From the NCBI RefSeq assembly GCF_003711105.1, contig NZ_CP023865.1, positions 1 through 64,000 on the forward strand: a DNA stretch of 64,000 bases. The letters run 5' to 3'. Shown one piece after another: positions 56,080-64,000 of the stretch. Under the pieces are notes generated by a model. It had not been told where the DNA came from. It made no database searches and saw nothing but the letters and a program-made list of their open reading frames with translations. The position numbers were made by a program, and so were the translations under genes. This DNA comes from Actinoplanes teichomyceticus ATCC 31121. Lineage in GTDB: Bacteria; Actinomycetota; Actinomycetes; Mycobacteriales; Micromonosporaceae. Within the stretch, counting starts at the first letter, position 1, and the number at the start of each line of letters is the position of its first letter.

Positions 56080-58797
56080 CTATGCCTTCGTCTTCATCTC
56101 GGCCGGCATGCCGGCGTCCGGTTTCGCCTGTTCCCGCGGCACCGTCTTGACGAGTTCCGCGTGCACGATCAGCCGCTCGTAGTTGTTGAACTTCGGGTTG
56201 CAGGTGGTCAGCGTCAGCAGCGCCTTGGTCGGCTTCTTGCCCGGCTCGTTGGGCACCGGCGCGACCACCTCGACCTGGCTCGGCTTCACGATCTGCTGGT
56301 CGTAGACCTGGTAGACGTACCACTTCTCGCGGGTCTCGACGCCGATCACGTCGCCGGCCTTCAGCTCGTCGAGCCGCCAGAAGATCTTCTTGATCCGGTG
56401 GCCGGCGACCGAGAAGTTGCCGATCCGGCCCGGCTTGGCGGTCTCCGGGTAGTGGCCCGGCGCGTATTTGATGTCCTGCGGGCGGACGCCGTCGACGACC
56501 ACCCACTCCTTGTCCAGCTTCGGGATGTAGAGCCGGCCGACGAGGTTGTCGCCCGGTGCGGCCGGGCCCTTCACCGCGGTGCTACTCGGCGCGACGGTCG
56601 GGTCGGCCCACGCCTGGTCCAGCTCCTGGGCCAGTTCGTCCTGCTCGGCCTGCACCGCGGCCGAGTTGCCGAAGACCTCGTAGCCGGCGAAGAGCAGCAC
56701 GATCAGACCGAAGGTGATCATCAATTCGCCGGCGCCGCGCACCCCGGTCCGGATCCGGGACGCGGTGGTCGGCCGGGTCAGCTCCGAGTAGACGCTCTTG
56801 TAACCCTCGTCGGTCTGCTCGGGGCGCAGCTTCACCACCACCTCACCGCGCTTCGGCGGCTCGGCCGGCTCCGCCGGCTCGGCGACCGGCTCGGCCGGTG
56901 GCACCGGGACGGCTTCCACCGAGGCGGCGCCGAGGACGGCCTCCGGCCCGGCGGCTTCGCGGGCCGCCTGGGCCGCCCCGCCGGGCGGCAGGGCGGTCAG
57001 TTTGCCGGGCAGCGGGGCCCCCGGCGGGAGCGCCGGGAGTACGCCGGTGGGCGCGTCGATCGTCGGGATGACCCGGGTCCGGGACGCCTCCGGTTGCAGC
57101 GCGCCCGGAACCTCGGACGGCGGCTCGTTGCTGGCCCAGCGGGTGTTCACCGAGCCCATCGGCGGGCCGCCCGGGCTGGTCATGGGGCGGGTCGTGCTGC
57201 CGGAGGGTTCCCAGGGTGCCGGGGACGCCGGTTCGGGCTTCTCCGGGGCGTTCCAGGGCGTTTCCGGGGCGCTGGTGAGCGGGTCCGGGCGATCCGGGGC
57301 GACGGCCGGGATGACGGCGGTGTTCCGGTCGGCCGGCCAGGTGGAGGTCGCGCCGGCGTCGTCGCGCGCGGCGCCGCCCGCCTCGATGCGGCCGGTCGCG
57401 TCCGGGTCCCAGGCCGGCGCCGCGGGACTTCTCGGTACGGACGGGTCCGCGCCACCGGTGCCGGGGACCGCGATGGTCTGACGGGTCGGCTCGGCGTCCC
57501 AGCCGGAGCTCGCCGCGCTCCAGCCGCCGGTGGCCGGAGACGTCTCGGGCTTCCAGCCGTTGGCGGTGGGGGGCGTCCCGGGCTTCCAGGTGGGCGCGGC
57601 GGACGGCTCGGCTGGGGGTGCCGCCGGGACGGCGGTGGTCCGGGGTGCCGCCGGGACGGCGCTGATCGGGATCTGCTGGGTGTCGGCGCCTTCCAGGAGT
57701 GCTTCCCGGCGTACCGGAAGGGGGTCCTTCCCGTCCGCGCCGCGGGCGAGGAAGTCGAAGCCCTCCGCCGGCACCGGCGTGGTCGGCGGCATGGCCCGGC
57801 GGCGTGCCGCCGCCGCGGTGGCGCTCACCGTGTCCGGACCCGCATCGGCCCGCGAGCTGTCGATCCGCCGCTGCGCCGCCTCGTCGGGCTGGAGGATGGC
57901 CGTGTCGTCCGCGGGCGAGCCCGCGTTCGCGGCCGCGCCCGCCGTCGCGGACCGGCTGCTCTCCGGCCAGGTGGCGCCCGGCTGCGCCGCGGCCTCCGGG
58001 ACGGCACCGGACCGAGCGGCGCCCGGGAACGCCGGAGCAGCCGGCGGCGTGGCGGCCGCCGCCGCGAACGCGGGCTCGCCCGGCGCGCCGGTTGCCACGA
58101 ACACGGAGTCTCGCGGTGGGGTGGCCGTCGGGAACGCGGCGTTTTGCGGTGGGGTGGCCGTCGGGAACGCGGCGTTTTGCGGTGGGGTGGCCGTCGGGAA
58201 CGCGGCGTTTTGCGGTGGGGTGGTCGCCGGGAACGCGGCGTTTTGCGGTGGGGTGGCCGTCGGGAACGCGGCGTTTTGCGGTGGGGCGGCCGTCGGGAAC
58301 GCGGAGTTTTGCGGTGGGGTGGCCGTCGGGAACGCGGAGTCTCGCGGCGGGGTGACTGCCGGGAATGCGGAGCCGGGGTGCGGAGCGGCGATGGCCCCGG
58401 GGAAGGCCGCGGCCGGGGATGCCGCCGCCGGGGATGCCGGGGCGTTCTGCCGGGTGGGCGCGGACCAGGCCGGGGCGGCGGCAGCCGTGGGCAGCGGAGC
58501 ACCCGGCAGCCCGGGCGACCCGTTCGCCGGCGTGGCTGCCGGCACATCCGCGATGCCGGACTCGGCCGGAAGCCCGGGACCGGTCACGGCGCCGCGCGCG
58601 GGCCGGGACGAGCCGGCCGGCGAGGGGCTCACGTTCGCGCCCAGGCCCACCGGCGGTGTCAGTGGCCCGCCGGGCACGCCGTCCGGCGACGCGTCGCTCA
58701 CACGCGGGATGTACGCGGTGTGGGCCTCGGCGTCGGGGGCGCGATGCCGTCCCCGCCCCGCCGGGCTCCCCGGGTACTCCGCGGGCGTGTTCGTCAC
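56080..58797 (-). CDS. Class E sortase with very long N-terminal low-complexity region
   Basis: 905 residues, against roughly 200-350 for ordinary class E sortases. Residues 1-689 are Ala/Pro/Thr-rich and disordered, and include eight 11-residue [15 protein letters not shown] repeats at 142-229. A membrane helix lies at about 690-710. The catalytic domain follows, with [14 protein letters not shown], His near 800 in SVAGHR, nucleophile Cys866 in TLTTCNP and Arg875 in NYERLIV. It anchors surface proteins or pili. GTG 58797 overlaps the DUF881 stop (GTGA), which fixes the start and shows the long N terminus is really translated. Confidence 0.9.
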   Translation of the reverse strand: MTNTPAEYPGSPAGRGRHRAPDAEAHTAYIPRVSDASPDGVPGGPLTPPVGLGANVSPSPAGSSRPARGAVTGPGLPAESGIADVPAATPANGSPGLPGAPLPTAAAAPAWSAPTRQNAPASPAAASPAAAFPGAIAAPHPGSAFPAVTPPRDSAFPTATPPQNSAFPTAAPPQNAAFPTATPPQNAAFPATTPPQNAAFPTATPPQNAAFPTATPPQNAAFPTATPPRDSVFVATGAPGEPAFAAAAATPPAAPAFPGAARSGAVPEAAAQPGATWPESSRSATAGAAANAGSPADDTAILQPDEAAQRRIDSSRADAGPDTVSATAAAARRRAMPPTTPVPAEGFDFLARGADGKDPLPVRREALLEGADTQQIPISAVPAAPRTTAVPAAPPAEPSAAPTWKPGTPPTANGWKPETSPATGGWSAASSGWDAEPTRQTIAVPGTGGADPSVPRSPAAPAWDPDATGRIEAGGAARDDAGATSTWPADRNTAVIPAVAPDRPDPLTSAPETPWNAPEKPEPASPAPWEPSGSTTRPMTSPGGPPMGSVNTRWASNEPPSEVPGALQPEASRTRVIPTIDAPTGVLPALPPGAPLPGKLTALPPGGAAQAAREAAGPEAVLGAASVEAVPVPPAEPVAEPAEPAEPPKRGEVVVKLRPEQTDEGYKSVYSELTRPTTASRIRTGVRGAGELMITFGLIVLLFAGYEVFGNSAAVQAEQDELAQELDQAWADPTVAPSSTAVKGPAAPGDNLVGRLYIPKLDKEWVVVDGVRPQDIKYAPGHYPETAKPGRIGNFSVAGHRIKKIFWRLDELKAGDVIGVETREKWYVYQVYDQQIVKPSQVEVVAPVPNEPGKKPTKALLTLTTCNPKFNNYERLIVHAELVKTVPREQAKPDAGMPAEMKTKA
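58111..58374 (-). repeat. 33-bp coding repeat, eight copies, in the sortase gene
   Basis: Eight contiguous 33-bp units encode 11-residue [15 protein letters not shown] repeats (residues 142-229). The inner units are almost identical at DNA level (GGAACGCGGCGTTTTGCGGT on the plus strand recurs), suggesting recent expansion. Confidence 0.9.
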
Positions 58798-59606
58798 TGG
58801 GCAGCCTGCGCGGATCGGAGGTCGGTCGACCCGTCGTACGCCCGCACTGTCACGTCCTTTTCCATCTTCTCCGTGTAACCGAGCCCGAAGTCGGCGACGG
58901 CCTCCCGGAACTGTCTGACTCCTTCTGCGGACTCCAACGCACGATGCATCGCTGTGGGTTCGCCGATCGCTGTGATCTTGAATGGTGGGGAGAAAACCTG
59001 GCCGTGAAGGAGCAGTGTGTTGCCGACACAGCGTACCGCGCTCGTGGAGATCACCCGGACATCCATGATCGTCATCGCCTCTGCTCCGCCGGCCCACATC
59101 GCGTTCACCACCGCCTGGACATCGCCCTGGTGAACGACCAGATCGTCGTTGTCGGGAGCATTGTCGCCGAAGTCCGATCCGCGCCGTGGCGAGTCGTTCA
59201 GAGTGACCGTCAGGCCGGGGCCGTGCAGGGCGGTGAACCCGGCCGGCTGGCGGCTGGCGTCGGCGTGTTCCCGGGCGGCCTTCACCGGGGCGTCGACCTC
59301 GGCGAGGCGGGCGGCCTCCTGATCGACCTCGGCGCGCAGGGCGGCCTCCCGCGCCTCGCCGGCGGCCAGGCGCTCGCGCTTGTCCGTGATGACCTGGGCC
59401 AGCTGGGGCCGCCGGTCGTCGCGCAACGACGTACCGTCGGCGGTCGTCGCGGACGTGGTGAAGAGCAGGCCCGCAGCCAGCGCGATCAGCGGAACCCCGA
59501 CGGACCAGATCGTCCGGCGGCGGTCACGGCGGGGCCGGAGGCCGCGCGCGGCGCGCCGCAGCGCCAGCCGCCAGGAGGCTCCGTCGCGTCCACCTTGAAG
59601 AGCCAC
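58794..59606 (-). CDS. DUF881 family membrane protein
   Basis: 270 residues. N-terminal membrane helix ([18 protein letters not shown]), coiled-coil stretch ([20 protein letters not shown]), then the DUF881 domain: [30 protein letters not shown] and [20 protein letters not shown], ending [11 protein letters not shown]. Function is unknown; the gene is usually next to crgA and sortase in actinobacteria. GTG 59606 is chosen because GGGAGG lies five bases upstream; ATG 59636 lacks one. It is first of a four-gene minus-strand operon. Confidence 0.9.
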   Translation of the reverse strand: MALQGGRDGASWRLALRRAARGLRPRRDRRRTIWSVGVPLIALAAGLLFTTSATTADGTSLRDDRRPQLAQVITDKRERLAAGEAREAALRAEVDQEAARLAEVDAPVKAAREHADASRQPAGFTALHGPGLTVTLNDSPRRGSDFGDNAPDNDDLVVHQGDVQAVVNAMWAGGAEAMTIMDVRVISTSAVRCVGNTLLLHGQVFSPPFKITAIGEPTAMHRALESAEGVRQFREAVADFGLGYTEKMEKDVTVRAYDGSTDLRSAQAAQ

Positions 59607-59777
59607 CGGAGCCTCCCTTCGAGCCGCGCCGGGCATTTTCTCGCCCCGGCGGGTGCCTGTTCGCGCACTGTCTTGATTACGCTAGCTGGCGAACAGTATT
59701 CGCCACGGGCAGCATTCGGAGTCCCCGGAGCCGCTCACCGGTGGTTGTTCACCACTTGTTGCCCTCAGGAGAGCACC

Positions 59778-60041
59778 GTGCCCAAGTCGCAGGTTCGCAA
59801 GAAGAAGGTCTACACCCCGCCGTCGGACATCCGCCCCGCGGTTGCAGCGGCGTCCAAGAAGCCGAGTCCGGTCTGGTTGCCGGCCACCGCGGTGCTGCTG
59901 ATCGTGGTGGGCATCGCCTGGCTGGTGGTCTACTACCTGTCCTCGCAGCAGTGGCCGGTGGAGAGCTGGCGGTACTGGAACCTCGCGGTCGGTTTCGGCT
60001 GCATGGTGGCCTCGCTGGGCATCCTTTCCCGCTGGCGCTGA
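59778..60041 (+). CDS. crgA: Cell division protein CrgA
   Basis: 87 residues: basic N terminus PKSQVRKKKVYTPP, then two membrane helices (about 33-55 and 66-87) and the terminal SRWR. CrgA is a small septum protein that interacts with FtsZ, FtsI and others and coordinates division. GTG 59778 has AGGAGAG upstream. The open frame extends far to the left only by chance. It is divergent from DUF881, as in other actinobacteria. Confidence 0.95.
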   Translation: MPKSQVRKKKVYTPPSDIRPAVAAASKKPSPVWLPATAVLLIVVGIAWLVVYYLSSQQWPVESWRYWNLAVGFGCMVASLGILSRWR

Positions 60042-60047
60042 GGCGGG

Positions 60048-60069
60048 CGTGCCCGCCGCGGCGGGCACG
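60048..60069 (+). terminator. Palindromic hairpin after crgA
   Basis: CGTGCCCGCCG and its complement form a perfect 22-base palindrome, 6 bp after the crgA stop codon. Confidence 0.75.
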
Positions 60070-60086
60070 TGACATCGATTCGTTCC

Positions 60087-60118
60087 AAGCGCACCCCCGC
60101 CTGGCGTGGGGTGCGCTT
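60087..60118 (+). terminator. Second hairpin after crgA
   Basis: An 11-bp perfect stem AAGCGCACCCC/GGGGTGCGCTT with a 10-base loop, followed by TC. It backs up the first hairpin. Confidence 0.75.
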
Positions 60119-60218
60119 TCGGCTGAGGGGCCGTAAGTCCTTGACCTGCGGTCCGCACCGGCCTATTACTCATGGGTAACATAGGCTGGCGCCCAGCCGA
60201 CCGAGGAGGCACACGCAC

Positions 60219-62360
60219 ATGGGCTACGCGCAGATCATCGCCACCGTCTTAGCGGGGGCGGTCACGGTGGTGGCCGTCGCCCTGGCAGTGCGCGCCGTAC
60301 TCACGATCACCGCGGTGATCCGTCAGGGCCAGCCGGACCCGGCGCGGTTCACCGACCCGGCGACCCGGACGAGCACCCTGCTCAAGGAGTCGGTCGGGCA
60401 CACCCGGATGCTGAAGTGGAGCGCGATCGGCGCCGCCCACTGGTTCGTCATGGTCTCCTTCGTCATCCTGTCGACGCTGGTCCTGGAGGCCTACTTCGAG
60501 GCGGTCGACCCGGAGGGCGAGCTGCCGATCATCGGCCACTGGGCCATCTTCGGCTTCGTCACCGAGTGGTTCGGGATCCTCGGCCTGATCGGCATCCTGT
60601 ACCTGATCTACCGGCGGCAGGCGGACAAGCCGGGCAGCAAGAAGCGCAGCCGGTTCCTCGGCTCCACGATGTGGCAGGGCTACTTCGTCGAGGCGATCAT
60701 CGTCGGGGTACTGATCTGCGGGTTCCTGATCCGCGGTTTCAAGGTGGCCAACGACCACTTCCCGTACCCGGTCTGGGCCGCCCCGCTGAGCCACGCGATC
60801 GGCAACGCCCTGCCCGCCTGGGAGGACGCTCCGACCTGGGTGGCGCTGGTCAAGCTGCTCATCTCGATGGGCTGGCTGATCACCATCTCGCTGAACCCCA
60901 CGATGGGTGTGGCCTGGCACCGCTTCCTGGCGTTCTTCAACATCTACTTCAAGCGCAGCCCGGAGAAACCGGCCGGGTCCGGTCTCGGCGCGCTCAAGCC
61001 GATGATGAGCGAGGGCAAGCCGCTCGACTTCGAGGAGGCCGACCCGGAGAAGGACCTCTTCGGCGTCGCCCAGGTCGAGCAGTTCACCTGGAAGGGCCTG
61101 CTCGACTTCTCCACCTGCACCGAGTGCGGCCGCTGCCAGTCGCAGTGCCCGGCGTGGAACACCGCCAAGCCGCTCTCGCCCAAGCTGCTGGTGCTGTCGC
61201 TGCGGGACCACGCGTACGCCAAGGCGCCGTACCTGCTGGCCGGCGGCGGCAAGGACCTGACCGGCGAGGAGAAGGCGACGCAGGAGCAGCTGGCCGGCGT
61301 CGACGTGCTGGCGATGGCCGAATCGGAGCGGCCGCTGATCGGCGGCGTCGACGAGAACGGCGTCATCGACCCGGACGTGCTGTGGTCCTGCACCACCTGC
61401 GGCGCCTGCGTCGAGCAGTGCCCGGTCGACATCGAGCACATCGACCACATCGTCGACATGCGCCGCTACCAGGTGCTGATCGAGTCGAGCTTCCCGTCCG
61501 AGGCCGGCGTGATGCTGCGCAACCTGGAGAACAAGGGCAACCCGTGGGGCGCCCCGCAGAACACCCGCGAGGACTGGACCAAGGGCCTGGACTTCGAGGT
61601 GCCCCGGGTCGGCGAGGTCGAGGACTTCGAGTACCTGTTCTGGGTCGGCTGCGCCGGCGCGTTCGAGGACCGGGCCAAGAAGACCACCCGCGCGGTCGCC
61701 ACGCTGCTGCACCAGGCCGGGGTCAACTACGCGATCCTCGGCGAGGGCGAGACCTGCTCCGGCGACCCCGCCCGGCGGATCGGCAACGAGTTCATCTTCC
61801 AGATGCTGGCCCAGCAGAACGTCGAGACGCTGCAGGAGGCCGGGGTCAAGAAGATCGTCGCGACCTGCCCGCACTGCTTCAACACCCTGGGCAACGAGTA
61901 CGAGCAGCTCGGCCTCAAGGTCGAGGTGGTCCACCACACCCAGCTGCTGGCGCACCTGGTCGCCACCGGCAAGCTCACCCCGGTGCAGCCGGTCGACGGC
62001 GGGATCACCTACCACGACCCGTGCTACCTGGGCCGGCACAACCGGGTCTTCGAGGCGCCGCGCGAGGTGCTGGGTTCGGCGATCGAGGGCGGACTCACCG
62101 AGATGCCGCGCAACTCCGAGCGCTCCTTCTGCTGCGGCGCCGGCGGTGCGCGGATGTGGATGGAGGAGCGGATCGGCAAGCGGATCAACGTGGAGCGGAC
62201 CGAGGAGGCCCTGGCCACCGGGGCGAAGACGATCGCGGTCGGCTGCCCGTTCTGCTACACGATGATCGGTGACGGGGTCACCGGCAAGGGCAAGCAGGAC
62301 GAGGTCGAGGTGGTCGACGTCGCCACCGTGCTGCTGCGCTCGCTGAAGCAGGACGCCTGA
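60219..62360 (+). CDS. EtfD-like membrane Fe-S oxidoreductase
   Basis: 713 residues. The N-terminal NarI-like membrane part (about five helices to residue 240) is followed by two 4Fe-4S motifs, CTECGRCQSQCP and CTTCGACVEQCP. Two CCG domains with GCAGAFEDRAKK, CPHCFNTLGNEY, HDPCYLGRHNR and CCGAGGARMWMEER bind a further cluster. The layout matches heterodisulfide-reductase-like proteins and the mycobacterial Rv0338c (EtfD), which passes electrons from ETF to quinone during acyl-CoA oxidation. That role is inferred here. A GAGG ribosome site precedes the ATG. Confidence 0.9.
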   Translation: MGYAQIIATVLAGAVTVVAVALAVRAVLTITAVIRQGQPDPARFTDPATRTSTLLKESVGHTRMLKWSAIGAAHWFVMVSFVILSTLVLEAYFEAVDPEGELPIIGHWAIFGFVTEWFGILGLIGILYLIYRRQADKPGSKKRSRFLGSTMWQGYFVEAIIVGVLICGFLIRGFKVANDHFPYPVWAAPLSHAIGNALPAWEDAPTWVALVKLLISMGWLITISLNPTMGVAWHRFLAFFNIYFKRSPEKPAGSGLGALKPMMSEGKPLDFEEADPEKDLFGVAQVEQFTWKGLLDFSTCTECGRCQSQCPAWNTAKPLSPKLLVLSLRDHAYAKAPYLLAGGGKDLTGEEKATQEQLAGVDVLAMAESERPLIGGVDENGVIDPDVLWSCTTCGACVEQCPVDIEHIDHIVDMRRYQVLIESSFPSEAGVMLRNLENKGNPWGAPQNTREDWTKGLDFEVPRVGEVEDFEYLFWVGCAGAFEDRAKKTTRAVATLLHQAGVNYAILGEGETCSGDPARRIGNEFIFQMLAQQNVETLQEAGVKKIVATCPHCFNTLGNEYEQLGLKVEVVHHTQLLAHLVATGKLTPVQPVDGGITYHDPCYLGRHNRVFEAPREVLGSAIEGGLTEMPRNSERSFCCGAGGARMWMEERIGKRINVERTEEALATGAKTIAVGCPFCYTMIGDGVTGKGKQDEVEVVDVATVLLRSLKQDA

Positions 62361-62367
62361 CGGTTCC

Positions 62368-62401
62368 GGAACGACCGGCCGCTTTCGCGGCCGGTCGTTC
62401 C
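62368..62401. terminator. Bidirectional hairpin between convergent genes
   Basis: A 15-bp perfect stem GGAACGACCGGCCGC/GCGGCCGGTCGTTCC with a TTTC loop and a GTGTTT tail on the plus strand. It serves the EtfD-like gene and probably the convergent GPP34 gene. Confidence 0.9.
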
Positions 62402-62406
62402 GTGTT

Positions 62407-63069
62407 TCAGCCGCTGATCGCGGCGGTGCTGGTGGCGGCGACGGCGCCGGCCATGATCGCGGTCTGGATGTCCTGGATCGCCCGTTTCACCGCGGCCGCC
62501 GCCCAGGAGCCTTCGCCGATCTCCTTGAGCCGGGCCTTGACCTGCCTGCGGTCCAGGTCGGGGAAGACCTTGCGCTCCATCTGGGTCGCGGCGACCAGGG
62601 AGCAGAGCGCGGCGGTACGCGCGTCGACCTCCCCCGCCGTCGTCACCGCCACCCGCATCCGCTGCCGGGCATCGGTCTCGGCGACCGGTTCGGCGCCGTA
62701 CGCCGCCGGGTACGTCGTACGCGGGAAGACCCACAGCACGGTCCCGTGCTCGACCCGGAGCACCTCGGCCGAAATCAGGTGATCAAGGACACGCTTCCGT
62801 GTGCCTTTCGCGAACTTCCCCACCCAGTGGGCGGGTTTGCGGGAGCGCGCGTCGTCACGGATCCTGGTCAGCGCGTCGTCCACCAGCGGGTCGCCGGTGG
62901 GCCTCGGGTCCACCACGGCCACCTTCTGGCCGACCACGTCGATCCGGCCGGCCAGGGCCAGTTCCAGCAACAACGCCCCACCCAGCCCGTAATCCAGGCG
63001 GATGCTGTCGAGGATCTTGCGGCCCTCGTCGTCGTACGCCAGGAGCAGCAGCTCACCGAGAAGGTTCAT
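62407..63069 (-). CDS. GPP34 (GOLPH3-like) family phosphoprotein
   Basis: 220 residues. GPP34 pattern: N-terminal LLGELLLLAYDDEGRKI, then LDYGLGGALLLELALAGRID, a WVGKFAKGTRKRVLDHL helix pair and DARTAALCSLVAATQMERKV. Eukaryotic GOLPH3 binds PI4P at the Golgi. Bacterial relatives are common in actinobacteria and have no settled function. Possibly a peripheral membrane protein. The start is ATG 63069, divergent from the CNNM gene with an 86-bp gap. Confidence 0.9.
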   Translation of the reverse strand: MNLLGELLLLAYDDEGRKILDSIRLDYGLGGALLLELALAGRIDVVGQKVAVVDPRPTGDPLVDDALTRIRDDARSRKPAHWVGKFAKGTRKRVLDHLISAEVLRVEHGTVLWVFPRTTYPAAYGAEPVAETDARQRMRVAVTTAGEVDARTAALCSLVAATQMERKVFPDLDRRQVKARLKEIGEGSWAAAAVKRAIQDIQTAIMAGAVAATSTAAISG

Positions 63070-63155
63070 GACTCGACGTTAGAGGGCCCTGTCATCCACA
63101 GGGTTAGTGCCGGAAGGCACCGGTCCGGCAGAATGAGGTCCGAGGTGAAGCGATC

Positions 63156-64000
63156 ATGGACGGCCTGCTCCTGACCGCGGTGCTCCCGCTGGCGGCTTTC
63201 GCGCTGCTGACGGCGGGCAACGCGTTTTTCGTGGCCGCCGAATTCGGTTTGGTCACCGTCGACCGGGCGGAGATCGACAAGCGTGCCGCCGCGGGTGACC
63301 GCCGGGCCGGCACGGTGCGCAACGCGCTGCACGAGCTCTCCTTCCAGCTCTCCGGCGCCCAGCTCGGCATCACGCTGACCGCGCTGCTCACCGGGTACCT
63401 GGCCGAGCCGGCCCTGTCCCGGTTGATCACCCCGGTGGTGGAGCCGGTGGCCGGATCCGCCACCGACACCATCACGCACGTGCTCGCGCTGGTCATCGCC
63501 ACCCTGCTGTCGATGCTCTTCGGCGAGCTGGTGCCGAAGAACGCGGCGCTGGCCCGCCCGATGGGGATGGCTCTGACCACCGCGGCGCCCCTGCGCGCCT
63601 TCTCCCGGCTCTTCCGATGGATGATCGCCGCGCTGAACGGGACGGCGAACTGGCTGGTCCGCCGGATCGGCATCGAGCCGCAGGAGGAGCTGGCCAGCGC
63701 CCGCTCGCCGGAGGAGCTGGGCCTGCTCGCCGCGATCAGCGCCCGGGCCGGCGCGCTGCCGACCGAGACCGCGACGCTGATGCGCCGCACCATCCGGTTC
63801 GGCGAGAAACGTGCGGCCAAGGCGATGACCCCGCGGGTCGACGTGGTCGGGCTCAAGACCACGGCCAGCGCCGCCGATCTGATCACGGTGGCCCGCCGGA
63901 CCGGGCACACCCGCTTCCCGGTGTACGAGAACACCCTCGACGTGGTGACCGGCGTGGCCGGCGTCAACGACGCGCTCGGGGTGCCGCCGGAGCGCCGCGC
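63156..64000 (+). CDS. CNNM/CorC-type hemolysin-family transporter, 5' part
   Basis: Open to the window edge (281 codons seen). The CNNM (DUF21) membrane domain begins LPLAAFALLTAGNAFFVAAE and contains LSGAQLGITLTALLTGYLAE, THVLALVIATLLSMLFGELV and PKNAALARP. The first CBS domain follows, with KAMTPRVDVVGL and GHTRFPVYENTLDVVTGV. The family handles Mg2+/cation efflux. The start ATG 63156 has GAGGTGAAG eight bases upstream. The second CBS and CorC domains would lie beyond 64000. Confidence 0.92.
   Translation, partial: MDGLLLTAVLPLAAFALLTAGNAFFVAAEFGLVTVDRAEIDKRAAAGDRRAGTVRNALHELSFQLSGAQLGITLTALLTGYLAEPALSRLITPVVEPVAGSATDTITHVLALVIATLLSMLFGELVPKNAALARPMGMALTTAAPLRAFSRLFRWMIAALNGTANWLVRRIGIEPQEELASARSPEELGLLAAISARAGALPTETATLMRRTIRFGEKRAAKAMTPRVDVVGLKTTASAADLITVARRTGHTRFPVYENTLDVVTGVAGVNDALGVPPERR

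Noticed and set aside
55798..58878. 1026-codon plus-strand open frame over the sortase gene
   Set aside because: Antisense shadow; its repeat section is only the complement of the 33-bp sortase repeats.
58365..59777. Long N-terminal extension of crgA
   Set aside because: It lies antisense to DUF881 and sortase genes. GTG 59778 has AGGAGAG and gives the standard 87-residue protein.

Overview
The window is chromosomal DNA of a very high-GC actinobacterium and covers the replication-origin region. The gene order dnaA, oriC, dnaN, gnd, recF, dciA, gyrB, gyrA, DUF3566 gene, tRNA-Ile, DLW-39 gene, tRNA-Ala, together with a fhaA-fhaB-pstP-rodA-pbpA-pknA-pknB operon next to crgA, is the actinobacterial core arrangement. 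Protein style (Pro/Ala-rich linkers, class E sortase, DUF397 gene, many GTG/TTG starts) points to Micromonosporaceae, most likely an Actinoplanes relative. That family placement is inference.

Layout. 1-7703: dnaA, a 2.7 kb gene-free region with about 20 DnaA boxes (oriC, about 3052-3725) flanked by degenerate tandem repeats, then dnaN, gnd and recF. 7704-9167: a compositionally different stretch with one small secreted Cys-rich protein. 9168-17815: dciA, two uncharacterised genes, gyrB and gyrA (with DnaA boxes between them), the DUF3566 membrane gene, two tRNAs and a 42-residue DLW-39 protein. 17816-23531: repeat-rich spacers around a Nudix hydrolase, a small membrane protein, a free-standing YbaK-type editing domain, a perfect parS site, a FrnE-type DsbA protein, SufE and a CBS protein. 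23563-27123: proS, an SGNH hydrolase and an SseA-type sulfurtransferase. 27485-36730: a TetR regulator with an acyl-CoA/leucine-type catabolic set (biotin carboxylase, HMG-CoA lyase, carboxyltransferase, acyl-CoA dehydrogenase), split by two secreted low-complexity proteins. One of these carries seven exact-period RGD repeats. 36837-45927: MarR/YceI pair, GCS2-family ligase, two polytopic membrane proteins, a PASTA protein, a DUF397 cluster, a WecG/TagA-type glycosyltransferase and tRNA-Leu. 46238-60118: the Ser/Thr-kinase and cell-elongation operon, then on the opposite strand a DUF881 / giant class E sortase / small membrane protein / pabA-trpG run, and crgA. 60219-64000: an EtfD-like membrane Fe-S oxidoreductase, a GPP34 protein and the start of a CNNM/CBS transporter-like gene.

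How it fits together. The left part is replication initiation and segregation (DnaA, oriC, clamp, RecF, DciA, gyrase, parS). The right part is control of polar growth and septation: PknA/PknB and PstP with the FHA proteins FhaA/FhaB, the RodA-PbpA synthase pair, and CrgA. In the middle, two sites of nearly the same sequence lie upstream of the tetR gene and upstream of accD, which suggests one regulator for both halves of the split catabolic cluster. Many spacers hold tandem repeats (periods 16, 27, 39 and 75 bp), which create long spurious open frames. The most unusual objects are the RGD-repeat secreted protein (32121-33803) and the sortase with about 690 residues of low-complexity cytoplasmic sequence.
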